Below are positions 33,058-47,476 of a stretch of DNA of 64,000 bases, one piece after another. The translations under genes and the position numbers were made by a program. Below the pieces are notes generated by a model. The model was not told the DNA's origin. It did no database searches and saw only the letters and a list, made by a program, of their open reading frames with translations. Within the stretch, counting starts at the first letter, position 1; every line of letters starts with the position of its first letter. This DNA is from Plotosus lineatus (Eukaryota > Chordata > Actinopteri > Siluriformes > Plotosidae), in the NCBI GenBank assembly GCA_024760905.1, contig CM045739.1, positions 1,910,001 through 1,974,000 on the forward strand, read 5' to 3'.

Positions 33058-33097
33058 GTAGGAGGAAGGCTGGTGCAACAGTTTATACAGGATGGCG

Positions 33098-33128
<31 letters not shown>

Positions 33129-33210
33129 TGTGAAAAACAATGTTTTGGTTGCCATGGAGATGCTAAGCAAACGTGCATCGTGTTGTATATTTTTGTGTGT
33201 GTTTTTTCAG

Positions 33211-33327
33211 GCTGACCTGCAGTTTGGTCTCACTGATGCAGAGGTTAGCAGGAGGAGAGCGTATCATGGTTGGAACGAATTCGACATCAGTGAGGATGAG
33301 CCGCTCTGGAAGAAGTACCTGTCTCAG
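33211..33327 (+). CDS. atp2c1: ATP2C1 exon, cation-ATPase N domain
   Basis: 39 codons, phase 0 to 0: [20 protein letters not shown] then [19 protein letters not shown]. Acceptor TTTTTTCAG, donor CAG|GTGACT. A CT/CA repeat array begins 13 bp after the donor. Confidence 0.96.
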
Positions 33328-33339
33328 GTGACTCGCATG

Positions 33340-33565
33340 CTCTTGCGCGCTCTCACTCACACTCTCTCTCTCTCTCTCACACTCACTCACTCTCTCTCTC
33401 TCTCTCACACTCACTCACTCTCTCTCTCTCTCATTCTCACACACACACACCCCCTCCCTCTGTGTGTGTGTGTCTCTCTCTCTCATTCACACACACACAA
33501 ACACACATCCTGTCGCTCTCTCTCTCTCTCTCTCTCACACACACAGACACACACACCCTCTGTCC

Positions 33566-33611
<46 letters not shown>

Positions 33612-33898
33612 GACACACACTCACATATATATATATACTCACACACCCTCTCTCTCTCTCTGTCTCACACTGGCACACACAGACACTCTTTCTCTCTCAT
33701 TCACACACACACACCCTCTGTGTGTGTCTCTCTCTCATTCACACAACCACCATCTCTCGCTCTCACACACACACGCACACACCATCTGTCTCTCCTCTCT
33801 CTCTCACACAGACACACACTCACACATATATACACACACACACACACACACCCTGTCTCTCTCTCTCTCTCTCTCTCGCTCTCTCATTCACACACACA

Positions 33899-33945
<47 letters not shown>

Positions 33946-34335
33946 CTCTCTCAGTCACACACACACACACTCTCTCACAAACACTTTCTCTCACCTCTCA
34001 CACACACTGTCATACACACACTCACTCTCTCTCTCTCATTCTCACACACACACACACACACACTCTCTCTCGTTCACAACCATACATGCACACATCCTCT
34101 GTCACTCTCTCTCTCTCACACTGTCACACACACACTTTCTCTCATTCACAAACACACACAGACACACCCTCTATCTCACTCACACACACATACCCCCCTC
34201 TCTCTCATAGTTACAAACACACACTCTCTCTCTCTCTCTCTCACTCTCTCTCATTCTCGCACACACTCTATCTCTCTCTAATTTACACTCTCACACTCTG
34301 TCTCACTCACTCTCATTTTCACGCACAAACACAGG
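33340..34335. repeat. CT/CA-rich tandem repeat array filling the intron
   Basis: About 1 kb of irregular units with (CT)n, (CA)n and joints such as CACACCCTCTGT and CATTCACACACAC. It makes up most of the intron between exons 33211 and 34507. Confidence 0.93.
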
Positions 34336-34506
34336 TCTGTAAATACATGATGTGCTGATGTCTTTTTGTGAATAAAAAGAAATGTTTGTGTTGAGAAACA
34401 GTGACTGATATTTTTCTCTCCTCTTCTCTCCCGTTCTCTTTTGTCTCCCACTGTCTTTCTCCCATCTCTCTCCTCTTCCCCATTCACCTCCCCTCTATCC
34501 TTACAG

Positions 34507-34596
34507 TTTAAAGATCCCCTCATCATGTTGCTATTGGCATCGGCGGTTATCAGCATAGTGATGCGTCAGATTGATGACGCAGTCAGCATCACCGTG
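34507..34596 (+). CDS. atp2c1: ATP2C1 exon, TM1 and start of TM2
   Basis: 30 codons, phase 0 to 0: FKDPLIMLLLASAVISIVM (TM1) and DDAVSITV (start of TM2). Acceptor CCTTACAG. The donor ACCGTG|GTTTGT is unusual (GTTTGT is far from GTRAGT), and the 13-kb minisatellite starts right at it. Confidence 0.96.
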
Positions 34597-34611
34597 GTTT
34601 GTATGCTTTAC

Positions 34612-34660
<49 letters not shown>

Positions 34661-34736
34661 TCTGTATTCTTTACCGTGTGTGTGTATGTATGTGTGGTTT
34701 GTATTCTTTACCGTGTGTGTGTTTGGTTTGTATTCC

Positions 34737-34779
<43 letters not shown>

Positions 34780-35950
34780 TTTGTATTGTTTACCGTGTGT
34801 GTTTGTGTGTGGTTTGTATTGTTTACCGTGGTGTGTGTGTGTGGTTTGTATTGTTTACCGTGTGTGTGTGGTTTGTATTGTTTACCGTGTGTGTGTGTGG
34901 TTTGTATTGTTTACCGTGTGTGTGTGTGTGGTTTGTATTGTTTACCGTGTGTGTGTGTGTGGTTTGTATTGTTTACCGTGTGTGTGTGTGGTTTGTATTG
35001 TTTACCGTGTGTGTGTGTGGTTTGTATTGTTTACCGTGTGTGTGTGTGGTTTGTATTGTTTACCGTGTGTGTGTGTGTGGTTTGTATTGTTTACCGTGTG
35101 TGTGTGTGTGGTTTGTATTGTTTACCGTGTGTGTGTGTGAGGTTTGTATTGTTTACCGTGTGTGTGTGTGAGGTTTGTATTGTTTACCGTGTGTGTGTGT
35201 GAGGTTTGTATTGTTTACCGTGTGTGTGGTTTGTATTGTTTACCGTGTGTGTGGTTTGTATTGTTTACCGTGTGTGTGTGTGAGGTTTGTATTGTTTACC
35301 GTGTGTGTGTGTGAGGTTTGTATTGTTTACCGTGTGTGTGTGTGGTTTGTATTCGTTACCGTGTGTGTGTGTGGTTTGTCTTCGTTACCGTGTGTGTGTG
35401 GTTTGTATTCGTGACCGTGAGTGTGTGATTTGTATTCGTTACCGCGTGTGTGTGTGGTTTGTATTCGTTACCGTGTGTGTGTGTGAGGTTTGTATTCTTT
35501 ACCGTGTGTGTGTGTGAGGTTTGTATTCTTTACCGTGTGTGTGTGAGGTTTGTATTCTTTACCGTGTGTGTGTGAGGTTTGTATTCTTTACCGTGTGTGT
35601 GTGAGGTTTGTATTCTTTACCGTGTGTGTGTGAGGTTTGTATTCTTTACCGTGTGTGTGTGAGAGGTTTGTATTCTTTACCGTGTGTGTGTGAGAGGTTT
35701 GTATTCTTTACCGTGTGTGTGTGAGAGGTTTGTATTCTTTACCGTGTGTGTGTGAGGTTTGTATTCTTTACCGTGTGTGTGTGAGGTTTGTATTCTTTAC
35801 TGTGTGTGTGTGTGAGGTTTGTATTCTTTACTGTGTGTGTGTGTGAGGTTTGTATTGTTTACCGTGTGTGTGTGTGAGGTTTGTATTGTTTACCGTGTGT
35901 GTGTGTGAGGTTTGTATTGTTTACCGTGTGTGTGTGAGGTTTGTATTGTT

Positions 35951-35989
<39 letters not shown>

Positions 35990-38900
35990 TTGTATTGTTT
36001 ACCGTGTGTGTGTGAGGTTTGTATTGTTTACCGTGTGTGTGAGGTTTGTATTGTTTACCGTGTGTGTGTGTGAGGTTTGTATTGTTTACAGTGTGTGTGT
36101 GTGAGGTTTGTATTGTTTACCGTGTGTGTGTGTGTGGTTTGTATTGTTTACCGTGTGTGTGTGTGTGGTTTGTATTGTTTACCGTGTGTGTGTGTGTGGT
36201 TTGTATTGTTTACAGTGTGTGTGTGTGTGGTTTGTATTGTTTACCGTGTGTGTGTGTGTGGTTTGTATTGTTTACCGTGTGTGTGTGTGTGGTTTGTATT
36301 GTTTACCGTGTGTGTGTGTGGTTTGTATTGTTTACCATGTGTGTGTGTGTGGTTTGTATTGTTTACCGTGTGTGTGTGTGTGGTTTGTATTGTTTACCGT
36401 GTGTGTGTGTGTGGTTTGTATTGTTTACCGTGTGTGTGTGTGTGTGGTTTGTATTGTTTACCGTGTGTGTGTTTGTGTGGTTTGTATTGTTTACCATGTG
36501 TGTGTGTGTGGTTTGTATTGTTTACCGTGTGTGTGTGTGGTTTGTATTGTTTACCGTGTGTGTGTGTGTGGTTTGTATTGTTTACCGTGTGTGTGTGTGT
36601 GGTTTGTATTGTTTACCGTATGTGTGTTTGTGTGGTTTGTATTGTTTACCGTGTGTGTGTGTGTGGTTTGTATTGTTTACCGTGTGTGTGTGTGTGGTTT
36701 GTATTGTTTACCGTGTGTGTGTGTGTGGTTTGTATTGTTTACCGTGTGTGTGTGTGAGGTTTGTATTGTATACCGTGTGTGTGTGTGTGGTTTGTATTGT
36801 TTACCGTGTGTGTGTGTGTGGTGTGTATTGTTTACCGTGTGTGTGTGTGTGGTTTGTATTGTTTACCGTGTGTGTGTGTGTGGTTTGTATTGTTTACCGT
36901 GTGTGTGTGTGTGAGGTTTGTATTGTTTACCGTGTGTGTGTGTGTGGTTTGTATTGTTTACCGTGTGTGTGTGTGGTTTGTATTGTTTACCGTGTGTGTG
37001 TGTGGTTTGTATTCGTTACCGTGTGTGTGTGTGTGGTTTGTCTTCGTTACCGTGTGTGTGTGTGGTTTGTCTTCGTTACCGTGTGTGTGTGTGGTTTGTC
37101 TTCGTTACCGTGTGTGTGTGTGTGTGAGGTTTGTATTGTTTACCGTGTGTGTGTGTGTGAGGTTTGTATTGTTTACCGTGTGTGTGTGTGAGGTTTGTAT
37201 TGTTTACCGGTGTGTGTGTGAGAGAGGTTTGTATTGTTTTCCGTGTGGGTGTGTGAGAGGTTTGTATTGTTTCCCGTGTGTGTGTGTGAGGTTTGTATTG
37301 TTTACCGTGTGTGTGTGTGAGGTGTGTATTGTTTACCGTGTGTGTGTGAGGTTTGTATTGTTTACCATGTGTGTGTGTGTGTGTGGTTTGTATTGTTTAC
37401 CGTGTGTGTGTGTGTGAGGTTTGTATTGTTTACCGTGTGTGTGTGTGTGGTTTGTATTGTTTACCGTGTGTGTGTGGTTTGTATTGTTTACCGTGTGTGT
37501 GTGTGGTTTGTATTCGTACCGTGTGTGTGTGTGTGGTTTGTCTTCGTTACCGTGTGTGTGTGTGTGGTTTGTCTTCGTTACCGTGTGTGTGTGTGTGGTT
37601 TGTCTTCGTTACCGTGTGTGTGTGTGTGGTTTGTCTTCGTTACCGTGTGTGTGTGTGTGTGTGAGGTTTGTATTGTTTACCGTGTGTGTGTGTGTGAGGT
37701 TTGTATTGTTTACCGTGTGTGTGTGTGTGAGGTTTGTATTGTTTACCGTGTGTGTGTGTGTGAGGTTTGTATTGTTTACCGTGTCTGTGTGTGAGGTTTG
37801 TATTGTTTACCGTGTGTGTGTGAGGTTTGTATTGTTTACCGTGTGTGTGTCTGAGGTTTGTATTGTTTACCGTGTGTGTGTCTGAGGTTTGTATTGTTTA
37901 CCGTGTGTGTGTGTGAGAGAGGTTTGTATTGTTTACCGTGTGTGTGTGTGAGAGAGGTTTGTATTGTTTACCGTGTGTGTGTGTGAGAGGTTTGTATTGT
38001 TTACCGTGTGTGTGTGTGAGAGGTTTGTATTGTTTACCGTGTGTGTGTGTGAGAGGTTTGTATTGTTTACCGTGTGTGTGTGTGAGAGGTTTGTATTGTT
38101 TACCGTGTGTGTGTGTGAGGTTTGTATTGTTTACCGTGTGTGTGTGAGGTTTGTATTGTTTACCATGTGTGTGTGTGTGTGGTTTGTATTGTTTACCGTG
38201 TGTGTGTGTGTGTGGTTTGTATTGTTTACCGTGTGTGTGTGTGTGTGGTTTGTATTGTTTACCGTGTGTGTGTGTGTGGTTTGTATTGTTTTCCGTGTGT
38301 GTGTGTGTGTGGTTTGTATTGTTTACCGTGTGTGTGTGTGTGGTTTGTATTGTTTACCATGTGTGTGTGTGTGGTTTGTATTGTTTACCGTGTGTGTGTG
38401 TGGTTTGTATTGTTTACCGTGTGTGTGTGTGGTTTGTATTGTTTACCGTGTGTGTGTTTGTGTGGTTTGTATTGTTTACCGTGTGTGTGTGTGGTTTGTA
38501 TTGTTTACCGTGTGTGTTTGTGGTTTGTATTGTTTACCGTGTGTGTGTGTGTGGTTTGTATTCGTTACCGTGTGTGTGTGCGTGGTTTGTATTCGTTACC
38601 GTGTGTGTGTGTGTGGTTTGTCTTCGTTACCGTGTGTGTGTGTGTGTGGTTTGTCTTCGTTACCGTGTGTGTGTGGTTTGTATTCGTGACCGTGAGTGTG
38701 TGATTTGTATTCGTTACCGCGTGTGTGTGTGATTTGTATTCGTTACCGTGTGTGTGTGTGAGGTTTGTATTCATTACCGTGTGTGTGTGAGGTTTGTATT
38801 CTTTACCGTGTGTGTGTGAGGTTTGTATTCTTTACCGTGTGTGTGTGTGTGGTTTGTCTTCGTTACCGTGTGTGTGTGTGTGGTTTGTCTTCGTTACCGT

Positions 38901-41900
38901 GTGTGTGTGTGGTTTGTCTTCGTTACCGTGTGTGTGTGAGGTTTGTATTGTTTACCGTGTGTGTGTGTGTGAGGTTTGTATTGTTTACCGTGTGTGTGTG
39001 TGTGTGAGGTTTGTATTGTTTACCGTGTGTGTGTGTGTGAGGTTTGTATTGTTTACCGTGTGTGTGTGTGTGTGTATTGTTTACCGTGTGTGTGTGTGTG
39101 AGAGGTTTGTATTGTTTACCGTGTGTGTGTGTGAGAGGTTTGTATTGTTTACCGTGTGTGTGTGTGAGAGGTTTGTATTCATACCGTGTGTGTGTGAGGT
39201 TTGTATTGTTTACCGTGTGTGTGTGTGAGGTTTGTATTGTTTACCGTGTGTGTGTGAGGTTTGTATTGTTTACCATGTGTGTGTGTGTGTGTGGTTTGTA
39301 TTGTTTACCGTGTGTGTGTGTGTGTGAGGTTTGTATTGTTTACCGTGTGTGTGAGGTTTGTATTGTTTACCGTGTGTGTGGGGGAGAGTGGTTTGTATTG
39401 TTTACCGTGTGTGTGTGTGAGAGAGGTTTGTATTGTTTACCGTGTGTGTGTGTGAGAGGTTTGTATTGTTTACCGTGTGTGTGTGTGAGAGGTTTGTATT
39501 CGTTACCGTGTGTGTGTGAGGTTTGTATTGTTTACCGTGTGTGTGTGTGAGGTTTGTATTGTTTACCGTGTGTGTGTGAGGTTTGTATTGTTTACCGTGT
39601 GTGTGTGTGTGTGTGGTTTGCTTTGTTTACCGTGTGTGTGTGTGTGTGAGGTTTGTATTGTTTACCGTGTGTGAGGTTTGTATTGTTTACCCCGTGTGTG
39701 TGTGTATGTGTGTGAGGTTTGTATTGTTTACCGTGTGTGTGTGTGAGAGAGGGTTGTATTGTTTACCGTGTGTGTGTGTGAGAGGTTTGTATTGTTTACC
39801 GTGTGTGTGTGTGAGAGGTTTGTATTCATACCGTGTGTGTGTGAGGTTTGTATTGTTTACCGTGTGTGTGTGTGAGGTTTGTATTGTTTACCGTGTGTGT
39901 GTGAGGTTTGTATTGTTTACCGTGTGTGTATGTGAGGTTTGTATTGTTTACCGTGTGTGTGAGGTTTGTATTGTTTACCGTGTGTGTGAGGTTTGTATTG
40001 TTTACCGTGTGTGTGTGAGGTTTGTATTGTTTACCGTGTGTGTGTGTGAGAGAGGTTTGTATTGTTTACCGTGTGTGTGTGTGAGAGAGGTTTGTATTGT
40101 TTACCGTGTGTGTGTGTGAGAGAGGTTTGTATTGTTTACCGTGTGTGTGTGTGAGAGGTTTGTATTGTTTACGGTGTGTGTGTGTGTGAGAGGTTAGTAT
40201 TCGTTACCGTGTGTGTGTGAGGTTTGTATTGTTTACCGTGTGTGTGTGTGTGGTTTGTATTGTTTACCGTGTGTGTGTGTGTGTGTGGTTTGTATTGTTT
40301 AGCGTGTGTGTGTGTGTGTGGTTTGTATTGTTTACGGTGTGTGTGTGTGTGGTTTGTATTGTTTACCGTGTGTGTGTGTGTGTGGTTTGTATTGTTTACC
40401 GTGTGTGTGTGTGTGGTTTGTATTGTTTACCTGTGTGTGTGTGTGAGGTTTGTATTGTTTACCGTGTGTGTGTGTGAGAGAGGTTTGTATTGTTTACCGT
40501 GTGTGTGTGTGTGAGAGGTTTGTATTGTTTACCGTGTGTGTCTGTGAGAGGTTTGTATTGTTTACCGTGTGTGTGTGTGTGAGGTTTGTATTGTTTACCG
40601 TGTGTGTGTGTGAGGTTTGTATTGTTTACCATGTGTGTGTGTGTGAGGTTTGTATTGTTTACCGTGTGTGTGTGTGTGTGAGGTTTGTATTGTTTACCGT
40701 GTGTGTGTGTGTGTGTGAGGTTTGTATTGTTTACCGTGTGTGTGTGTGTGAGGTTTGTATTGTTTACCGTGTGTGTGTGTGTGAGGTTTGTATTGTTTAC
40801 CGTGTGTGTGTGTGAGGTTTGTATTGTTTACCGTGTGTGTGTGTGTGTGTGGTTTGTATTGTTTACCGTGTGTGTGTGTGTGAGGTTTGTATTGTTTACC
40901 GTGTGTGTGTGTGTGGTTTGTATTGTTTACCGTGTGTGTGTGTGGTTTGTATTGTTTACCGTGTGTGTGTGAGGTTTGTATTGTTTACCGTGTGTGTGTG
41001 TGAGGTTTGTATTGTTTACCGTGTGTGTGTGTGAGAGAGGTTTGTATTGTTTACCGTGTGTGTGTGTGAGAGGTTTGTATTGTTTACCGTGTGTGTGTGT
41101 GAGGTTTGTATTGTTTACCGTGTGTGTGTGTGTGTGAGGTTTGTATTGTTTACCGTGTGTGTGTGTGTGAGGTTTGTATTGTTTACCGTGTGTGTGTGTG
41201 AGGTTTGTATTGTTTACCGTGTGTGTGTGTGAGGTTTGTATTGTTTACCGTGTGTGTGTGTGTGAGAGAGGTTTGTATTGTTTACCGTGTGTGTGTGTGA
41301 GGTTTGTATTGTTTACCGTGTGTGTGTGTGAGAGGTTTGTATTGTTTACCGTGTGTGTGTGTGAGGTTTGTATTGTTTACCGTGTGTGTGTGTGTGTGAG
41401 GTTTGTATTGTTTACAGTGTGTGTGTGAGGTTTGTATTGTTTACCGTGTGTGTGTGAGGTTTGTATTGTTTACCGTGTGTGTGTGTGTGTGAGAGGTTTG
41501 TATTGTTTACCGTGTGTGTGTGTGTGTGAGAGGTTTGTATTGTTTACCGTGTGTGTGTGTGTGTGAGAGGTTTGTATTGTTTACCGTGTGTGTGTGTGTG
41601 AGGTTTGTATTGTTTACCGTGTGTGTGTGTGAGGTTTGTATTGTTTACCGTGTGTGTGTGTGAGGTTTGTATTGTTTACCGTGTGTGTGTGTGAGGTTTG
41701 TATTGTTTACCCGTGTGTGTGTGTGTGTGTGTGAGGTTTGTATTGTTTACCGTGTGTGTGTGTGTGAGGTTTGTATTGTTTACCGTGTGTGTGTGTGAGG
41801 TTTGTATTGTTTACCGTGTGTGTGTGAGAGAGGTTTGTATTGTTTACCGTGTGTGTGTGTGAGAGGTTTGTATTGTTTACCGTGTGTGTGTGTGTGAGAG

Positions 41901-43914
41901 GTTTGTATTGTTTACCGTGTGTGTGTGTGAGGTTTGTATTGTTTAATGTGTGTGTGTGTGAGGTTTGTATTGTTTACCGTGTGTGTGTGTGTGTGTGAGG
42001 TTTGTATTGTTTACCGTGTGTGTGTGTGTGTGAGAGGTTTGTATTGTTTACCGTGTGCGTGTGTGTGAGAGGGTTGTATTCTTTACCGTGTGTGTGTGTG
42101 AGGTTTGTATTCGTTACCGTGTGTGTGTGTGAGGTTTGTATTCTTTACCGTGTGTGTGTGTGTGTGAGGTTTGTATTCTTTACCGTGTGTGTGTGTGAGG
42201 TTTGTATTCGTTACCGTGTGTGTGTGTGAGGTTTGTATTCGTTACCGTGTGTGTGTGTGAGGTTTGTATTCTTTACCGTGTGTGTGTAAGGTTTGTATTC
42301 TTTACCGTGTGTGTGTGAGGTTTGTATTGTTTGCCGTGTGTGTGTGTGAGAGGTTTGTATTGTTTACCGTGTGTGTGTGTGAGAGGTTTGTATTGTTTAC
42401 CGTGTGTGTGTGTGAGAGGTTTGTATTGTTTACCGTGTGTGTGTGAGAGGTTTGTATTGTTTACCGTGTGTGTGTGTGAGAGGTTTGTATTGTTTACCGT
42501 GTGTGTGTGAGAGGTTTGTATTGTTTACCGTGTGTGTGTGTGTGAGAGGTTTGTATTCTTTACCGTGTGTGTGTGAGAGGTTTGTATTCTTTACCGTGTG
42601 TGTGTGAGAGGGTTGTATTGTTTACCGTGTGTGTGTGTGAGGTTTGTATTGTTTACCGTGTGTGTGTGAGGTTTGTATTGTTTACCGTGTGTGTGTGTGT
42701 GTGTGAGGTTTGTATTGTTTACCGTGTGTGTGTGTGTGTGTGAGGTTTGTATTGTTTACCGTGTGTGTGTGAGATTTGTATTGTTTACCGTGTGTGTGTG
42801 TGGTTTGTATTGTTTACCGTGTGTGTGTGTGTGTGGTTTGTATTGTTTACCGTGTGTGTGTGTGTGTGTGTGAGGTTTGTATTCGTTACCGTGTGTGTGA
42901 GAGGTTTGTATTCGTTACCATGTGTGTGTGAGGTTTGTATTGTTTACCGTGTGTGTGTGAGGTTTGTATTCTTTACAGTGTGTGTGTGTGAGGTTTGTAT
43001 TCTTTACCATGTGTGTGTGAGGTTTGTATTCGTTACCGTGTGTGTGTGAGGTTTGTATTCTTTACAGTGTGTGTGTGTGAGGTTTGTATTCTTTACCGTG
43101 TGTGTGTGAGGTTTGTATTCTTTACCATGTGTGTGTGAGGTTTGTATTGTTTACCGTGTGTGTGTGTGAGGTTTGTATTGTTTACCGTGTGTGTGTGGTT
43201 TGTATTCGTTACCGTGTGTTTGTGGTTTGTATTCGTTACCGTGTGTGTGTGGTTTGTATTCGTTACCGTGTGTGTGGTTTGTATTCGTTACCATGTGTGT
43301 GTGAGGTTTGTATTCGTTACCGTGTGTGTGTGTGAGGTTTGTATTCTTTACAGTGTGTGTGTGTGAGGTTTGTATTCTTTACCGTGTGTGTGTGAGGTTT
43401 GTATTCTTTACCATGTGTGTGTGAGGTTTGTATTGTTTACCGTGTGTGTGTGTGAGGTTTGTATTCTTTACCGTGTGTGTGTGTGAGGTTTGTATTCTTT
43501 ACCGTGTGTGTGTGAGAGGTTTTTATTCTTTACCGTGTGTGTGTGAGAGGTTTTTATTCTTTACCGTGTCTGTGTGTGAGAGGTTTGTATTCTTTACCGT
43601 GTGTGTGTGTGAGAGGTTTGTATTCTTTACCGTGTGTGTGTGTGAGAGGTTTGTATTCTTTACTGTGTGTGTATGTGTGTGAGGTTTGTGTTGTTTACCG
43701 TGTGTGTGTGTGTGAGGTTTGTATCGTTTACCGTGTGTGTGTGTGAGGTTTGTATTGTTTACCGTGTGTGTGTGTGTGAGGTTTGTATTGTTTACCGTGT
43801 GTGTGTGTGTGTGGTTTGTATTCTTTACTGTGTATGTGTGTGGGGTTTGTATTCTTTACCGTGTATGTGTGTGGTTTGTATTGTTTACCGTGTGTGTGTA
43901 TGTGGTTTGTATTG

Positions 43915-43964
<50 letters not shown>

Positions 43965-44292
43965 TTTGTATTGTTTACCGTGTGTGTGTGTGTGTGTGTG
44001 TGGTTTGTATTGTTTACCGTGTGTGGTTTGTGTTCTTTACCGTGTGTGGTTTGTGTTCTTTACCATGTGTGTGTGGTTTGTGTTCTTTACCGTGTGTGTG
44101 TGTGGTTTGTATTCTTTACCGTGTGTGTGTGAGGTTTGTATTCTTTACCATGTGTGGTTTGTGTTCTTTACCGTGTGTGTGGTTTGTATTGTTTACTATG
44201 TATGTGTGTGTGTGTGTTTTGTATGCTTTACAGTGTGTGTGTGTGTGTGTGTGTAGTTTATATTCTTTACTGTGTGTGGTTTGTATGCTTTA

Positions 44293-44340
<48 letters not shown>

Positions 44341-44572
44341 TTTATATTCTTTACCGTGTGTGTGTGTTTGGTTTGTATTCTTTACCATGCGTCTGTGTGT
44401 GGTTTGTATTCTTTACCGTGTGTGTGTGTGTGTGTGTGGTTTGTATTCTTTACCGTGTGTGTGTGGTTTGTATTCTTTACCGTCTGTGTGTGTGGTTTGT
44501 ATTGTTTACCGTGTGTGTGTGTGTATGTGGTTTGTATTGTTTACTGTGTGTGTGTGTGGTTTGTATTGTTTA

Positions 44573-44612
<40 letters not shown>

Positions 44613-45425
44613 TTTGTATTGTTTACCGTGTGTGGTTTGTGTTCTTTACCGTGTGTGGTTTGTGTTCTTTACCGTGTGTGTGTGGTTTGTGTTCTTTACC
44701 GTGTGTGTGTGTGTGGTTTGTGTTCATTACCGTGTGTGTGTGTGGTTTGTACTCTTTACCGTGTGTGTGTGAGGTTTGTATTCTTTACCGTGTGTGGTTT
44801 GTGTTCTTTCCCGTGTGTGGTTTGTGTTGTTTACCGTGTGTGGTTTGTGTTCTTTACCGTGTGTGTGTGTGTGGTTTGTATTCTTTTACCGTGTGGGTGT
44901 TTTTTTTTTCTTTAGCGTGTGGGTGTGGGTGTGGTTTGTATTCTTTACCGTGTGTGTGTGGTTTGTATTCTTTACTGCCTGTGTGTGTGGTTTGTATTGT
45001 TTACCGTGTGTGTGTGTGTGTATGTGGTTTGTATTGTTTACTGTGTGTGTGTGTGGTTTGTATTCTTTACCGTGTGGGTGTTTTTTCTTTAGCGTGTGGG
45101 TGTGGGTGTGGTTTGTATTCTTTACCGTGTGTGTGTGGTTTGTATTCTTTACCGTCTGTGTGTGTGGTTTGTATTGTTTACCGTGTGTATGTGGTTTGTA
45201 TTGTTTACTGTGTGTGTGTGTGGTTTGTATTCTTTACCGTGTGTGGTTAGAGTTCTTTACCGTGTGAGGATTGTGTTCTTTACCGTGTGTGTGTGGTTTA
45301 TGTTCTTTACCGTGTATGTGTGTGGTTTGTGTTCTTTACCGTGTGTGTGAGTGGTTTGTGTTCTTTACCGTGTGTGTGTGTGGTTTGTGTTCTTTACCGT
45401 GTGTGTGTGTGGTTTGTGTTCTTTA

Positions 45426-45456
<31 letters not shown>

Positions 45457-45955
45457 GTTTGTGTTCTTTACCGTGTGTGTGTGTGTGTGTGTGTGGTTTG
45501 TATTCTTTACCGTGTGTGTGTGGTTTGTATTCTTTACCGTGTTTGTGGTTTGTATTCTTTACTGTGTGGGTGTGTTTTTTTTTCTTTACCGTGTGGGTGT
45601 GGGTGTGGTTTGTATTCTTTACCGTGTGTGTGGTTTGTATTGTTTACTATGTATGTGTGTGTGTGTGTTTTGTATGCTTTACAGTGTGTGTGTGTGTGTG
45701 TAGTTTATATTCTTTACTGTGTGTGGTTTGTATGCTTTTAATGTGTGTGTGTGTGTGTGTGTGTGGTTTGTATTCTTTTACCGTGTGGGTGTTTTTTTTC
45801 TTTACCGTGTGTGTGGGGTTTGTATTCTGTACCGTGTGTGTGGTTTGTATTGTTTACTATGTATGTGTGTGTGTGTTTTGTATGCTTTACAGTGTGTGTG
45901 TGTGTGTGTGTGTGTGTAGTTTATATTCTTTACTGTGTGTGGTTTGTATGCTTTA

Positions 45956-45990
<35 letters not shown>

Positions 45991-46252
45991 ATATTCTTTA
46001 CCGTGTGTGTGTGTGTGTGTTTGGTTTGTATTCTTTACCGTGTGTGTGGTTTGTATTGTTTACTATGTATGTGTGTGTGTGTGTTTTGTATGCTTTACAG
46101 TGTGTGTGTGTGTAGTTTATATTCTTTACTGTGTGTGGTTTGTATGCTTTACCGTGTGTGTGTGTGTGTGTGTGTGTGGTTTATATTCTTTACCGTGTGT
46201 GTGTTTGGTTTGTATTCTTTACCATGCGTCTGTGTGTGGTTTGTATTCTTTA

Positions 46253-46288
<36 letters not shown>

Positions 46289-46772
46289 TTTGTATTCTTT
46301 TACCGTGTGGGTGTTTTTTCTTTAGCGTGTGGGTGTGGGTGTGGTTTGTATTCTTTACCGTGTGTGTGTGGTTTGTATTCTTTACCGTCTGTGTGTGTGG
46401 TTTGTATTGTTTACCGTGTGTGTGTGTGTATGTGGTTTGTATTGTTTACTGTGTGTGTGTGTGTGGTTTGTATTGTTTACCGTGTGTGTGTGGTTTGTAT
46501 TGTTTACCGTGTGTGGTTTGTGTTCTTTACCGTGTGTGGTTTGTGTTCTTTACCGTGTGTGTGTGTGGTTTGTGTTCTTTACCGTGTGTGTGTGTGGTTT
46601 GTGTTCTTTACCATGTGTGTGTGTGGTTTTTGTTCATTACCGTGTGTGTGTGTGGTTTGTGTTCATTACCGTGTGTGTGTGTGGTTTGTATTCTTTACCG
46701 TGTGTGGTTTGTGTTCTTTACCGTGTGTTGTTTGTGTTCTTTACCGTGTGTGTGTGTGGTTTGTGTTCTTTA

Positions 46773-46803
<31 letters not shown>

Positions 46804-47440
46804 GTTTGTATTCTTTACCGTGTGTGTGTGGTTTGTATTCTTTACCGTGTTTGTGGTTTGTATTCTTTACTGTGTGGGTGTGTTTTTTTTTCTTTACCGT
46901 GTGGGTGTGGGTGTGGTTTGTATTCTTTACCGTGTGTGTGGGGGTTTGTATTCTTTACCGTGTGTGTGGTTTGTATTCTTTACCGTGTGGGTGTCTTTTT
47001 TTCTTTACCGTGTGGGTGTGGTTTGTATTCTTTACCGTGTGTGTGGTTTGTATTGTTTACTATGTATGTGTGTGTGTGTGTTTTGTATGCTTTACAGTGT
47101 GTGTGTGTGTGTGTAGTTTATATTCTTTACTGTGTGTGGTTTGTATGCTTTACCGTGTGTGTGTGTGTGTGTGTGTGTGTGGTTTATATTCTTTACCGTG
47201 TGTGTGTGTTTGGTTTGTATTCTTTACCATGCGTGTGTGTGTGGTTTGTATTCTTTACCGTGTGTGTGTGTGTGTGTGTGTGGTTTGTATTCTTTTACCG
47301 TGTGGGTGTTTTTATTTCTTTAGCGTGTGGGTGTGGGTGTGGTTTGTTTTCTTTACTGTGTGTGTGGGGTTTGTTTTCTGTACTGTGTGTGTGGTTTGTA
47401 TTGTTTCCTCTGTATGTGTGTGTGTGTTTTGTATGCTTTA

Positions 47441-47476
<36 letters not shown>

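Noticed and set aside
32989..34281. 430-codon frame starting at the ATP2C1 methionine
   Set aside because: Real only within exons 32953-33057 and 33211-33327; the intron and the CT/CA array simply lack stops in this frame.
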